The notes beneath the pieces are model-generated. The model worked only from the letters and a program-made list of their open reading frames with translations. It searched no databases and was not told the DNA's origin. DNA of 64,000 nucleotides from FEB-25 sp963726315 (GTDB lineage Bacteria; Chloroflexota; Anaerolineae; Anaerolineales; UBA4823). The stretch is from contig CAVSBZ010000004.1 in NCBI GenBank assembly GCA_963726315.1, positions 161,080 to 225,079 on the forward strand, read 5' to 3'. The translations under genes were made by a program, and so were the position numbers. Positions 35,367 to 44,720 of the stretch are shown piece by piece (the first letter of the stretch is position 1; each line of letters starts with the position of its first letter).

Positions 35367-36413
35367 CTACTCTTCACCATGATGTCCAGCAGTGGCACCG
35401 CTGATAAATACTGTGGCCAAAAGGAAAAACACATACGCCTGGATAATACCGAAAAACATCTCGAATAAGTACAATCCAGCAGGAACGATAACCGCAACCA
35501 GGATGCCAATAATTGAAAGCAGTAATGCTCCAGCAAATACATTGCCAAAAAGACGGAAGCCAAACGAGAGAATTTTAGCGAACTCAAGGACGATTTCAAG
35601 AATACCCACCACAAAGTCAATCAAGCCAAATAAACCGCCATAGAGAAGCTTCTTGAAAGGCAGGAACTTGGAAAAATATCCTGGACCCAAAGCCCAGGTC
35701 CCATAAACCTGCGTCAATACCACTGCAATAATGGCGAGCGCAAAGGTGAAGTTTAGATCGGTAGCCGAGCCGCGTAAGAAGCCCACCACATCACAAGACG
35801 TGCATATGGCTTCACCTGTATGAGAAATCGTTTCACTTGATGCCGCTGAACTTTCCTCCGCGCCGGTGATTGGGAGTACTGGCTGACCCTTATCAATCGT
35901 ATAGACTTCGAGGCTCCCCACCTGGAACAGCTTAACCGGTGCATAGCCTCTAGCTGAAGTAGTCTCCTCCAATTGCCCAATAGTTTCAAAACCGGGAACC
36001 AGCTTTACCAGGTTGGCAACGAAAATAAGCAAAAATATCGTGGCTGGGATTGGAAAGATCCTTTTTGCCCATTTGCCCGCAGTACCTTCGACGCTATTCC
36101 ACATGAATTCGAAGATGGCTTCAAACATATTGTAGAAACCACTGGGTACAAGTTTACCGCTGCGGATAAAACGATACACTCCAATCGCCATGAGGATCAA
36201 AATCACGTCGGCGAGTAAAGTCGCCAGAATTGTATTCGTGATTTGAAAACTGCCGATATGCAGACCAGTATTTTCAGCAGCAAGCGAGACCTGTGGAGTG
36301 ATCGGTTTTAGAATTGAAGGTCCGATGAAGGCAGCATAAATGCCTAATCCGATCAGGGCCAGGATGAGCCAACGTTTTACGCCGAAACGTTTTTTTGGTT
36401 TTACCTCACTCAC
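35367..36413 (-). CDS. atpB: ATP synthase subunit a
   Basis: About 348 residues from GTG at 36413, which overlaps the atpI stop and follows GGAAGAG; the frame itself is open to 36473. About six membrane helices. The essential Arg is in SFGFRLFGNVFAGALL near the C-terminus. An unusually long extramembrane segment of about 70 residues separates the second and third helices and contains a CTSC pair and acidic Ser/Thr-rich sequence. With atpI, atpE and the b-delta gene it makes an F0-only operon. Confidence 0.93.
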   Translation of the reverse strand: MSEVKPKKRFGVKRWLILALIGLGIYAAFIGPSILKPITPQVSLAAENTGLHIGSFQITNTILATLLADVILILMAIGVYRFIRSGKLVPSGFYNMFEAIFEFMWNSVEGTAGKWAKRIFPIPATIFLLIFVANLVKLVPGFETIGQLEETTSARGYAPVKLFQVGSLEVYTIDKGQPVLPITGAEESSAASSETISHTGEAICTSCDVVGFLRGSATDLNFTFALAIIAVVLTQVYGTWALGPGYFSKFLPFKKLLYGGLFGLIDFVVGILEIVLEFAKILSFGFRLFGNVFAGALLLSIIGILVAVIVPAGLYLFEMFFGIIQAYVFFLLATVFISGATAGHHGEE

Positions 36414-36720
36414 TTTTCTCTTCCTCCTCCACCGGCTTGATCTGCTTATTATCCGGTACCTGGGGGGTTGCACTTTTCACTGCCCGCATAGCTAGTTTAT
36501 AGGTAATGAAAATCGAAAGCGGTGCAGATCCCAAGGTGAATAAAATGATAAAAACTGGTTTTGTGCCTAATAACTTATCTAGCCCGATACCGATGAAAAG
36601 CGCTACAAACACAATAATGATTGTTGCGCAACCAACCTCAGCGCCAACCGAAAATACGGCAAGATTATTTACCGGTTGGCTGCCTTTCGGCGTCTCAGAA
36701 GGCGGATTGCTTTGGTTCAT
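36406..36720 (-). CDS. atpI: AtpI/AtpZ-like small membrane protein
   Basis: 104 residues with two membrane helices (GCATIIIVFVALFIGIGL and FIILFTLGSAPLSIFITY) joined by DKLLGTKP, as in AtpZ/AtpI proteins that help assemble or load F0. The C-terminal tail is charged and ends EEEEKSE. It is the first gene of the operon and overlaps atpB. The ATG lies only nine bases after a strong -10, so the mRNA is nearly leaderless. Confidence 0.85.
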   Translation of the reverse strand: MNQSNPPSETPKGSQPVNNLAVFSVGAEVGCATIIIVFVALFIGIGLDKLLGTKPVFIILFTLGSAPLSIFITYKLAMRAVKSATPQVPDNKQIKPVEEEEKSE

Positions 36721-36729
36721 AGCGGGCAG

Positions 36730-36759
36730 ATTTTATCATATTGGTATAACTGACGTCAA
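36730..36759 (-). promoter_or_regulatory. Promoter of the F0 ATP synthase operon
   Basis: Minus strand TTGACG (36759-36754), spacer 18, TAAAAT (36735-36730) within TATGATAAAAT. It is the best promoter match in the window. Confidence 0.75.
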
Positions 36760-36803
36760 CATTATACTAATAATCCCTGCCTGAATGAGCACTATTGTTA
36801 ATT

Positions 36804-38261
36804 TTAAAACAGCGATGATGCAATCTTACTCGAAAGGTTGAACCATGGTCCAAATAAAGTGCCGACCACAATAATCCCGAAGATCAAAATGGACAAGGCA
36901 ATGGTATAGGGTCGAGAAACCGGTAACGGTTTATCCTCATCGTCGGAGCGAAAGAGATAGACAAATTTCAAAACCGTCAGGTAGTAGTACAAACCTACAA
37001 TGGAGTTGAGCACACCTACAAAAGCCAACCATACCAAATCAGATTTTACGGCAGCAGCAAAGACGAAGACTTTAGCAATAAAACCAGCCAGCGGCGGCAT
37101 ACCGGCTAATGAGAGGAAGGCAACCAGCATCGCCAGAGCCAACCAAGGTGATCTACGGCTCATACCAGAATAGGAAGCGATTTCGTCAGAACCCACCACC
37201 GCCGAATAGGTCATCACCACACCAAAAGCTGCCAGGTTGGTGATTAAATAGGCGATTAAGTAGAACACCACGCTGGTCATTCCTAGCTGTGAATATGCGA
37301 CAACGCCGATGAGAATATATCCTGCATGGGCGATGGATGAGTAAGCCAGCATGCGCTTAATATTTTTCTGTGCCAGGGCCAAAACATTGCCGATGGTCAT
37401 AGTCAGCACCGAGACGATAGCCAGCAAGTTAGTCCAGTCGGGGGTTGCTGAGGGTGAATATATTGCAACCAATACCCTAATCAAAACCACAAAACCGGCA
37501 GCTTTCGACGCAGTTGAAAGGAATCCGGTAATCGGTGTGGGAGCTCCTTCATACACATCCGGTGCCCAAAAATGGAAGGGAAAGGCGGATATCTTAAAAC
37601 TAAATCCAACCAATATGAGCAGCAGACTCCCCAGGATGGCAATTTTCGGAAAATCTACACTATAAAAACCCAGGGCAATTTGATATAAATTCGTTTGGCC
37701 GGTAAAGCCATACAGCAAGCTGAAACCATACAACATGATCGTCGAAGCGGCAGCACCGAACAACAGGTATTTGAAACCGGATTCTGCGGATTTATCATCG
37801 CGGATAATAAACCCGGCCAAAATATACAATGGAATGGAAGTGGTTTCAATCGACAAGTAAAGCATGATGATATCGGCAGAAGATACCATCAAGCACATCC
37901 CCAAGGTAGAGATCAGCATCAAGACGTAGAATTCGCCCTTAAGCCCGATTGCTTTCATGTCCATCGCAAACAACGCCGTAATCGCAGCTGAGAACATGAA
38001 TAAAATAATAAATCCGAAGGCTAACCAGTCCTGGCGGAGCATGCCTCCAAAAATCAACCGCCCCTCCCCTTGGGGTGCAGATACCAGGAAGCTCACCACC
38101 ATTGTAACCAGTAATCCAGCTGCAGTGATCCAGCCCAAGTTGCGTTTGTTCTCAGGCTTCCAGGTGGCATCCAGGAAGAGGATGATCCCGGCTAAAACTA
38201 CCAGGAGAATCTCCGGCAGGACTGCCAACACCATCGTCGGTTCGAAGCTCTCAATCACCAT
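36804..38261 (-). CDS. nuoN: NADH-quinone oxidoreductase subunit N
   Basis: 485 residues, about fourteen membrane helices. It is one of the three antiporter-like proton-pumping subunits of Complex I. Typical stretches are YLSIETTSIPLYILAGF, KISAFPFHFWAPDVYEGAPTP with the key Lys, and KRMLAYSSIAHAGYIL. Last gene of the nuo operon, starting directly after the nuoM stop. Confidence 0.95.
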   Translation of the reverse strand: MVIESFEPTMVLAVLPEILLVVLAGIILFLDATWKPENKRNLGWITAAGLLVTMVVSFLVSAPQGEGRLIFGGMLRQDWLAFGFIILFMFSAAITALFAMDMKAIGLKGEFYVLMLISTLGMCLMVSSADIIMLYLSIETTSIPLYILAGFIIRDDKSAESGFKYLLFGAAASTIMLYGFSLLYGFTGQTNLYQIALGFYSVDFPKIAILGSLLLILVGFSFKISAFPFHFWAPDVYEGAPTPITGFLSTASKAAGFVVLIRVLVAIYSPSATPDWTNLLAIVSVLTMTIGNVLALAQKNIKRMLAYSSIAHAGYILIGVVAYSQLGMTSVVFYLIAYLITNLAAFGVVMTYSAVVGSDEIASYSGMSRRSPWLALAMLVAFLSLAGMPPLAGFIAKVFVFAAAVKSDLVWLAFVGVLNSIVGLYYYLTVLKFVYLFRSDDEDKPLPVSRPYTIALSILIFGIIVVGTLFGPWFNLSSKIASSLF

Positions 38262-39734
38262 TTATGCACCTCCGAACAGACTCAGGATGTTGTTGACACC
38301 TGAAGCAACCAAATTACTCATAATCGACGGGAAGACACCCACTGTTATCATGATGATACACAGCATTGTAAGAACAACTTTATCCTTGATGGTCACATCC
38401 CCGATATGATGGTCAAATTCCTCCGTCATGGAACCAAAGAAGACTCGCCCGATGATGCGGATAATATAGGAAGCGGTTATGACTATGGAAATGGAAGCCA
38501 CGATGGCGATGACTGGCTGCACCTGCCAGACGCCCATAAATATGGGGAACTCCGCAATGAATCCTGAGAATCCAGGCATACCCATCGAGACCAGCCCACC
38601 AATGATGAAAGCTACCGCCACCCAGGGCATCTTCTTCGAGAAGCCCCCAAGCTCGCCAATCTCGCGAGTATGCGCCCGGTCATATACCATTCCGACAACA
38701 GCAAAGAAGAGAGCCGTCATCACCCCGTGGGAGAACATCTGGATCCCCGACCCGGTTAAACCATCTTTATTTAAGGTGGCAAAACCGAGCATTACCAGCC
38801 CCATGTGTGACACAGAAGAGAAACCGATGACGTATTTGAAGTCGGTCTGGACCATAGCGATGAAGGCACCATAGACGACGTTTACCAGTGCCAGCAGCAA
38901 GATCAACCAGCGCCAATACTGCGCTCCTTCGGGGAGCAACATAATACCGACCCGCAGAGCGGCAAATGCACCCAGCTTCATCAACACACCCGCATGGAAC
39001 ATGGAAACTGCCGTGGGTGCTGCCACGTGACCATCCGGGCTCCAGTTGTGGAATGGGAAGATACCACCCAGGACTGCAAAACCGAAGAACACAAACGGGA
39101 ACCAAAACACCTGGAAATCCTTGCTAAAGTCAGCCTGGGCAAGCTGGATCATATCGAATGTATTCAAGTGAGACCCAAAATACAATGCCAACCCACCGAC
39201 GAGGGAAATCACTGAACCAATAAACAGGTACAACGTGAGCTTCATGGCGGCATACTCACGAGTTTTGATCCACCCCCAAATGGAGATCAACAAGTACATA
39301 GGAAAGACTGCAATTTCGTAAAAGAAAAACAGCATGAATAAATCTTGGGCGACGAAGACGCCGAATACACCGCTTGCCAAAATGAAGAGGAAGGCAAAAA
39401 ATTCGCGCGGCCGATCATCGATACCCCATGAAATCAACACACCGGTAAACATCACCACCCCGGTAAGCAGCACCAGAGGTGCGTTCATCCCGTCCACGCC
39501 TACGTAATAAGAAATTCCAAGCTGAGGCAGCCAGTCGTAATGTTCTAAGAATTGGTAGCCGCCGATTGAAATTCGGTAGCTAAAATAGACCACGATTGAA
39601 AGCAGTAAATCTAAGCTCGCCGCAGACAAGGCAATATAACGCACGATATCCTTGCGGTCTTTCGGAACCAACAAGATGATCATTCCTGCGATAATCGGCG
39701 TGAGGACGATGACGCTTAGTATTGGAAATTGCAT
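38262..39734 (-). CDS. nuoM: NADH-quinone oxidoreductase subunit M, copy 2 in the operon
   Basis: 490 residues, about fourteen helices, with the antiporter-like signatures FFFYEIAVFPMYLLI (Glu in helix 5), FPFHNWSPDGHVAAPTAVSM and VIGFSSVSHMGLVMLG. It is clearly a different sequence from the NuoM encoded just upstream at 39781-41346, so this is a paralogue and not a tandem assembly artefact. One of the two probably takes an additional pump position, or the two serve alternative complexes. Confidence 0.93.
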   Translation of the reverse strand: MQFPILSVIVLTPIIAGMIILLVPKDRKDIVRYIALSAASLDLLLSIVVYFSYRISIGGYQFLEHYDWLPQLGISYYVGVDGMNAPLVLLTGVVMFTGVLISWGIDDRPREFFAFLFILASGVFGVFVAQDLFMLFFFYEIAVFPMYLLISIWGWIKTREYAAMKLTLYLFIGSVISLVGGLALYFGSHLNTFDMIQLAQADFSKDFQVFWFPFVFFGFAVLGGIFPFHNWSPDGHVAAPTAVSMFHAGVLMKLGAFAALRVGIMLLPEGAQYWRWLILLLALVNVVYGAFIAMVQTDFKYVIGFSSVSHMGLVMLGFATLNKDGLTGSGIQMFSHGVMTALFFAVVGMVYDRAHTREIGELGGFSKKMPWVAVAFIIGGLVSMGMPGFSGFIAEFPIFMGVWQVQPVIAIVASISIVITASYIIRIIGRVFFGSMTEEFDHHIGDVTIKDKVVLTMLCIIMITVGVFPSIMSNLVASGVNNILSLFGGA

Positions 39735-39780
39735 ACTTCACCTCAAAAGCAGGTTGCTGTAATTTGAGCCAAACATCTTC

Positions 39781-41346
39781 CTAGCCCTTGAATATCATCA
39801 TCATGGCAGAGTTTATTACTCCCATTATCCAAGACGGCCAAATTCCGATCGCCAACATTAAGAGCATCAAGGGGCTGATGACGATAATTTCTCGAGCATT
39901 AATTTCGGTGATATGCCCGACCCAGTGCTCATTGGTGGGTCCATGCAGTACTTTCTTGATGCCTTTAAGAATATAAGCACCGGTAAAGAATAAACCAACC
40001 ATCGAAAGAGCAGTAAATAACGTAAAGACAGGCCAGGATCCCCGCACAACCAGAAATTCAGACACAAACCCATTTAGTCCCGGTAGACCCAGGGAGGCCA
40101 TCGAAGTAAAAATCAAGATTCCACCATATACAGGGATAAGTGGGAATAACCCGCCAAAATCATTCAGGTTGCGCGTGTGGGCGCGCTCATAGATAACCCC
40201 CACCAGGAAGAACATCCCAGCTGCCGACAAACCGTGGTTGAACATCTGCAGCACCGCCCCGTTGAGCGCCAGGATGGCAGTATCCGTTCCGGCTGCATAG
40301 GCTGCCGCAGCGATACCCAGCACAACAAAACCCATGTGGTTGACGGATGAATAAGCCACCAGCCGCTTGAAATCATCCTGCCCATAAGCCGCCAGGGCGC
40401 CGAAGATGATCCCCATGACTGCCAGGAAGGCCAATGCACCTGCGTAGCGATGAGATTCTTGGGGGTATAACGGTAAAACCAGGCGCAGGAAACCATAAGC
40501 ACCCAGCTTGAGGAGCACGCCTGCCAGGATCATCGAGCCAGCCGTAGGTGCCTCAGTATGGGCATCCGGAAGCCAGGTGTGGAACGGCCAGACGGGCACC
40601 TTAATCGCGAAGGCAATCACAAACGCCCAAAACGCAATCGCCTTAACCGTCTCCAGGGGCAGCTTAAAGGGAATATTGGGTAACTGCGTGGCAGTGGGGA
40701 ATGTAGTAAATAATTGCGTCAGGTCGTAAGTATTGAACGCAACCCCGATCATTTGGATGGCGAGCAGCAATCCTAATGAACCTGCCATGGTATAGATCAT
40801 GAACTTGAAGGAGGCATAGGTCCTTGCCGATACTTTCCTGCCACCCCACAATTCACGCTCACCTTTCTCGCTGCCCCACTGGTTGATCAGGAAATACATC
40901 GGAACCAGGCCGACTTCCCAGAAGACGAAGAATAATAGCAGGTCGAGCGATAAGAACACCCCAAGCATGCCTGTTTCGAGGAACATAAACAGCATCATAT
41001 AAGGTTTTACACGCTCGGTGATATTGAACGAGGCGAGTATTACAATCGGTGTGAGCAAGGTGGTTAATAAAACCATGGTCAGCGAGAGACCATCCACGCC
41101 TAAGTGGAATGAAGAACCTACCACCCCATACCAAATCTTTTGGGTTTCAAACTGGAATCCGGGAGTACTGGCATTAAAAGACAGCCATAGATATAAAGAA
41201 AGCAGGAATGGGATCAGGCTGCCGATTAATGTAACCCAGCGAAGTGCTTTTATCCGCTCCTTGGGTATGAACAGCAAGATAAGAGCCACCAGGATCGGTG
41301 TAAATAAGATCACTGCCAGTATATTATTGGTGACGAAACCCATCAT
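39781..41346 (-). CDS. nuoM: NADH-quinone oxidoreductase subunit M, copy 1 in the operon
   Basis: 521 residues. Antiporter-like subunit with FFVFWEVGLVPMYFLI (Glu), KVPVWPFHTWLPDAHTEAPT (Lys and the DAHTEAP signature of true NuoM) and RLVAYSSVNHMGFVVLG. DAHTEAPT makes this the more canonical NuoM of the pair. It lies between nuoL and the second nuoM. Confidence 0.94.
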   Translation of the reverse strand: MMGFVTNNILAVILFTPILVALILLFIPKERIKALRWVTLIGSLIPFLLSLYLWLSFNASTPGFQFETQKIWYGVVGSSFHLGVDGLSLTMVLLTTLLTPIVILASFNITERVKPYMMLFMFLETGMLGVFLSLDLLLFFVFWEVGLVPMYFLINQWGSEKGERELWGGRKVSARTYASFKFMIYTMAGSLGLLLAIQMIGVAFNTYDLTQLFTTFPTATQLPNIPFKLPLETVKAIAFWAFVIAFAIKVPVWPFHTWLPDAHTEAPTAGSMILAGVLLKLGAYGFLRLVLPLYPQESHRYAGALAFLAVMGIIFGALAAYGQDDFKRLVAYSSVNHMGFVVLGIAAAAYAAGTDTAILALNGAVLQMFNHGLSAAGMFFLVGVIYERAHTRNLNDFGGLFPLIPVYGGILIFTSMASLGLPGLNGFVSEFLVVRGSWPVFTLFTALSMVGLFFTGAYILKGIKKVLHGPTNEHWVGHITEINAREIIVISPLMLLMLAIGIWPSWIMGVINSAMMMIFKG

Positions 41347-41390
41347 TTACTCCTGGTTCCCTGCGAAATTACTGACGCAGAGTAAGGTTT

Positions 41391-43571
41391 CTAATGTTGA
41401 ATATACGTAAATACAAAGTAGAACATGGCTCCGAAAGCCAGGATCAACGCCATGAGAAGATACTGTTGTACCTTACCCGTTTGGACAACTTTGATAGTAC
41501 GACCGATTTTCTTAATCCCTTCACCGACAAAATCACCAAAACCGTTCACTACAGGCTTGTCAAAGTAATTGCGGAATACATACCCTACATTGGATGCTAC
41601 TCGGGCAATGAAATGCAAAGTACCGTCAATGATGCCCCGGTCAAGGATCTGATTGGTAAAATTGTCAGCTACCCAATATGCAGGGCGCACAAAAATCGTG
41701 TTATACAGCTCGTCGAAGTAATACTTATTCTTCAGCACCGTATAGATAGGTCCGAGGGACACTTTCAATGGGTCTTCAGCCCCTTCCTTTTGATTGCGGT
41801 AAACCAGCCATCCCAAGGCTAACCCGCCCAGTGCAGCCACTAAGGACGTGACCAGAGGCCAGATGTTGAAGGGTAGCACTTCGGGTAGCTCGTGCAGCGT
41901 GCTGCCAATAAATTCATGGACAATGTTGGGGAGTTTGCCTCCAATGATGGGAAATGATTCGGAAATACCTGCCCAGCCAATCCCGACCGCGAAAATCGCC
42001 AGGATCACCAGGGGGAGAGTCATCGTCCACTTGGATTCCTGAGCGTGGTGGGCTGATTCGGTGCGAGGTTTCCCCAGGAAAGTCAGGGTGATCTGGCGTG
42101 CTGTGTAGAAGGCGGTTAAGAAAGCCGATAGTGCAAGTACGGCAAATACCACCCAATGCCCGTTGCCAAATGCTTCCGCCAGAATTTCATCTTTGGACCA
42201 AAATCCTGCCGTCAGGATGGGAAAACCTGAAAGTGCCAGCCCACCAATCAGGAAGGTCCAAAAAGTTACCGGCATTTTCTTGCGCAATCCACCCATATTG
42301 AACATATCCTGGGGATCCACTTTCTCCCCGGTGTGCATCACACCATGCTCCACTCCATGGATTACAGATCCGGAGCCCAGGAATAATTCGGCTTTAAAAA
42401 ATGCGTGGGTGATCAGGTGAAAGGCAGCGGCTACGTATGCACCAATTCCGAGAGCAGCAATCATATACCCAAGCTGCGAAATAGTTGAGTAAGCCAACAC
42501 ACGCTTGATATCATTCTGGGCGACAGCGATGGTCGCCGCAAATATCGCCGTAAAAGTTCCAATCACCGCCATTAAGCTCATGGCAGGAGATAAGTGTCCT
42601 GCCTCGCTTCCCACTTTGAGAAGAGGGAACATGCGGATGACCATATACACGCCAGCAGAGACCATCGTCGCAGCATGGATCATGGCTGAGACCGGAGTTG
42701 GACCTTCCATGGCATCTGGCAGCCACACGTGCAGCGGCCATTGAGCTGATTTTCCAATCGTCCCGATAAAGAGCAGAATACCAATCAATGCCGCTGCGGA
42801 CAATCCAAGAAAACCACCCACGGCTGGGGTAGAACCAAGCATTTGCAGGGTTTCGGGTTTGAATATATCGGTATAACTCAGGGATCCCACGGCAGTATAC
42901 AGATATGCGATCCCCAGCAACATGAAAACATCACCTACACGTGTGGTCAGGAAAGCCTTGATCATTGCCGCTCGCGCGCTTGGCTTCTGGTACCAAAAAC
43001 CAATCAGAAGGTATGAACACAACCCCATGATCTCCCAGCCGACAAATAAGGTCAGCAGGTTGTTAGAAACCACCAGGGTATACATGCCAAATGCGAACAA
43101 TCCGATGAAGGCGAAGAAGCGTGAGTACATCGGTTCAATGGATGGAACGATATGCTGATGACCGTGCTCATCTCCGATGCTAGCTCCATGAGGCTGCAGA
43201 CCTGGTTTATCATGGTCACCCTTGGGCTGGCCAAAGTTGTGATAACCAATGCTATATATGAAGATCATCAGCACTGTCCAGGAGACAAAAAAGAGCGTTG
43301 CGGCAGTGAGCGGATCCACGCGCACACCGATTTGCAACCAAGTATCGCCGGTAGGTAGCCAATTGATGGCAGATTCGAAAGGATTGAGACCGAGGTGTTC
43401 TGTAGTAATCGCACGGAAAAACACCAACATGCTGCCAAGCCAGGAAAGTAATGCCGCCCCAACAGCCATGCTATGGCTGAGAGCTTTACGACGGTTGGTG
43501 AAGAGGACAATCAGAATGAATGCCAGGAGAGGTGGAAGGGGGAGCAGCCAGATAATTGTTTCCGTCGACAT
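41391..43571 (-). CDS. nuoL: NADH-quinone oxidoreductase subunit L
   Basis: 726 residues, about sixteen helices. Motifs: LFVGWEIMGLCSYLLIGFW (Glu), SAQWPLHVWLPDAMEGPTPV with Lys and the DAMEGPTPVSA signature, and KRVLAYSTISQLGYM. The C-terminal extension (from about residue 600) is the long lateral helix of NuoL, ending in a last anchor. An extra charged loop of about 35 residues with several His (DEHGHQHIVPS) occurs after helix 3. Confidence 0.96.
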   Translation of the reverse strand: MSTETIIWLLPLPPLLAFILIVLFTNRRKALSHSMAVGAALLSWLGSMLVFFRAITTEHLGLNPFESAINWLPTGDTWLQIGVRVDPLTAATLFFVSWTVLMIFIYSIGYHNFGQPKGDHDKPGLQPHGASIGDEHGHQHIVPSIEPMYSRFFAFIGLFAFGMYTLVVSNNLLTLFVGWEIMGLCSYLLIGFWYQKPSARAAMIKAFLTTRVGDVFMLLGIAYLYTAVGSLSYTDIFKPETLQMLGSTPAVGGFLGLSAAALIGILLFIGTIGKSAQWPLHVWLPDAMEGPTPVSAMIHAATMVSAGVYMVIRMFPLLKVGSEAGHLSPAMSLMAVIGTFTAIFAATIAVAQNDIKRVLAYSTISQLGYMIAALGIGAYVAAAFHLITHAFFKAELFLGSGSVIHGVEHGVMHTGEKVDPQDMFNMGGLRKKMPVTFWTFLIGGLALSGFPILTAGFWSKDEILAEAFGNGHWVVFAVLALSAFLTAFYTARQITLTFLGKPRTESAHHAQESKWTMTLPLVILAIFAVGIGWAGISESFPIIGGKLPNIVHEFIGSTLHELPEVLPFNIWPLVTSLVAALGGLALGWLVYRNQKEGAEDPLKVSLGPIYTVLKNKYYFDELYNTIFVRPAYWVADNFTNQILDRGIIDGTLHFIARVASNVGYVFRNYFDKPVVNGFGDFVGEGIKKIGRTIKVVQTGKVQQYLLMALILAFGAMFYFVFTYIQH

Positions 43572-43586
43572 AGCTATCCTTTCAGA

Positions 43587-43895
43587 TTACCACTTCATCA
43601 GGTTCATATCATCAGCCACAACCGAGCTACGGCGACGATATATCGAGATGATCAAAGCCAGACCTACCGCAACTTCTGCTGCAGCCACCGCAAAGACGAT
43701 TATGGCGAATGCCTGACCGGCAATCGCATCTGATGATCGGTAACGCCAGAACGCTATCAGGTTAATGTTGATCGAATTAAGCATTAATTCGATCCCCATC
43801 AGGATGGCGATGGCATTTTTTCGAACCAAAACACCATATAATCCGACGCAAAAAAGAGCAGCTGCAAATAATAGATACCAAGAAAGTGGGATCAT
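43587..43895 (-). CDS. nuoK: NADH-quinone oxidoreductase subunit K
   Basis: 102 residues, three helices, with the conserved membrane Glu in MGIELMLNSININLIAF and the later one in AAAEVAVGLALIISIYRR. Its ATG overlaps the nuoJ stop. Confidence 0.96.
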   Translation of the reverse strand: MIPLSWYLLFAAALFCVGLYGVLVRKNAIAILMGIELMLNSININLIAFWRYRSSDAIAGQAFAIIVFAVAAAEVAVGLALIISIYRRRSSVVADDMNLMKW

Positions 43896-44404
43896 TGCTT
43901 CTTTTCTCCAGCCACAAATATCGCTCCGATCATCGCCGCTACCAATAATATGGATGCCAGCTCAAAGGGCAACAGATATTGGTCAGGTGATACTAATGCC
44001 AGGCCAAGCTGAACAATTCTGCCAGCCGGGTCTGCCAGCTCTGATGCCGTTGCCGTGAAGCCCTGCCAGTTTACAAATATCAAGCTTATACCGGCGAACA
44101 GCAATACAGCGATCAACGCTCCCAGCCACCAGGTGGAATTGGATTGGGAACCGGTGTCCTGCATCACGCGCCGGGTTAACATGGCTGCAAATATAAACAG
44201 GATAGCGATGGCACCAATATAAATGATCACCTGGATTACGGCAAAAAAACCGGCATCAAGCAGCACGTAGAAAATAGCGACTCCAAACAGGGTTAAGATC
44301 AGCCATAACGCCGAGTGGATCAAATTCCGGCTGGTTACTACCGAAATTCCTGCCCCAAGGGTAATCGCTGCTACGATAATGAAAATGATTTGCTCGGCTG
44401 TCAT
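43892..44404 (-). CDS. nuoJ: NADH-quinone oxidoreductase subunit J
   Basis: 170 residues from MTAEQIIF; the frame also offers MLM two codons earlier. Five helices; the family stretch VIQVIIYIGAIAILFIFAAML with the pi-bulge region is present in helix 3. It is followed by nuoK with overlap. nuoI, usually between nuoH and nuoJ, is absent: nuoH ends only 10-17 bases before this gene. Confidence 0.94.
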   Translation of the reverse strand: MTAEQIIFIIVAAITLGAGISVVTSRNLIHSALWLILTLFGVAIFYVLLDAGFFAVIQVIIYIGAIAILFIFAAMLTRRVMQDTGSQSNSTWWLGALIAVLLFAGISLIFVNWQGFTATASELADPAGRIVQLGLALVSPDQYLLPFELASILLVAAMIGAIFVAGEKKQ

Positions 44405-44420
44405 AAGCATAAACTCCGAT

Positions 44421-44710
44421 TTACGATATCACCGAAGCGGGAGGTTCTGGTGCGACTGCAACTGGACGTGGTTTTCCCACGACCTTGACCGATGTTATGT
44501 GGTGGCTTTTTAATATCTGGATGGTGACCAGGATGATAATCACGTTGGTCAACAGATGCACACCTGCCCTTGCCCACGGGAGTAAACTGGCGGATATATT
44601 TAATCCAGGAATAACTGTGTAAAAGGTTTTATCAACAACTGCCGTAGCTATTAGCAGGACCAATGCCAACGGGGTTAGAAACTTCCAGTTGAAATTTAAC
44701 ATCTGGTCAA
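44421..44710 (-). CDS. nuoH: NADH-quinone oxidoreductase subunit H, C-terminal third only
   Basis: About 95 residues beginning DQMLNFNWKFLTPLALVLL, which is the seventh-helix region of NuoH (usual form RxDQLMxxxWKxLxPLAL), followed by two further hydrophobic spans and a Pro-rich tail. Full NuoH has about 330-400 residues, and the N-terminal two thirds, with the quinone-site loops, is missing. Upstream the frame runs without a stop into HdrA-like sequence. This is the edge of the left genome at the seam. Confidence 0.88.
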
Positions 44711-44720
44711 TCACCAGGGC
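44700..44720. other. Seam between two unrelated genomes
   Basis: The minus-strand frame reads VPVHRKALVI (HdrA, where GGG of the FAD site should follow) and then DQMLNFNW (NuoH). Both genes are cut in mid-domain at the same base. Base composition, gene content and lesion density all change here. Confidence 0.85.
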
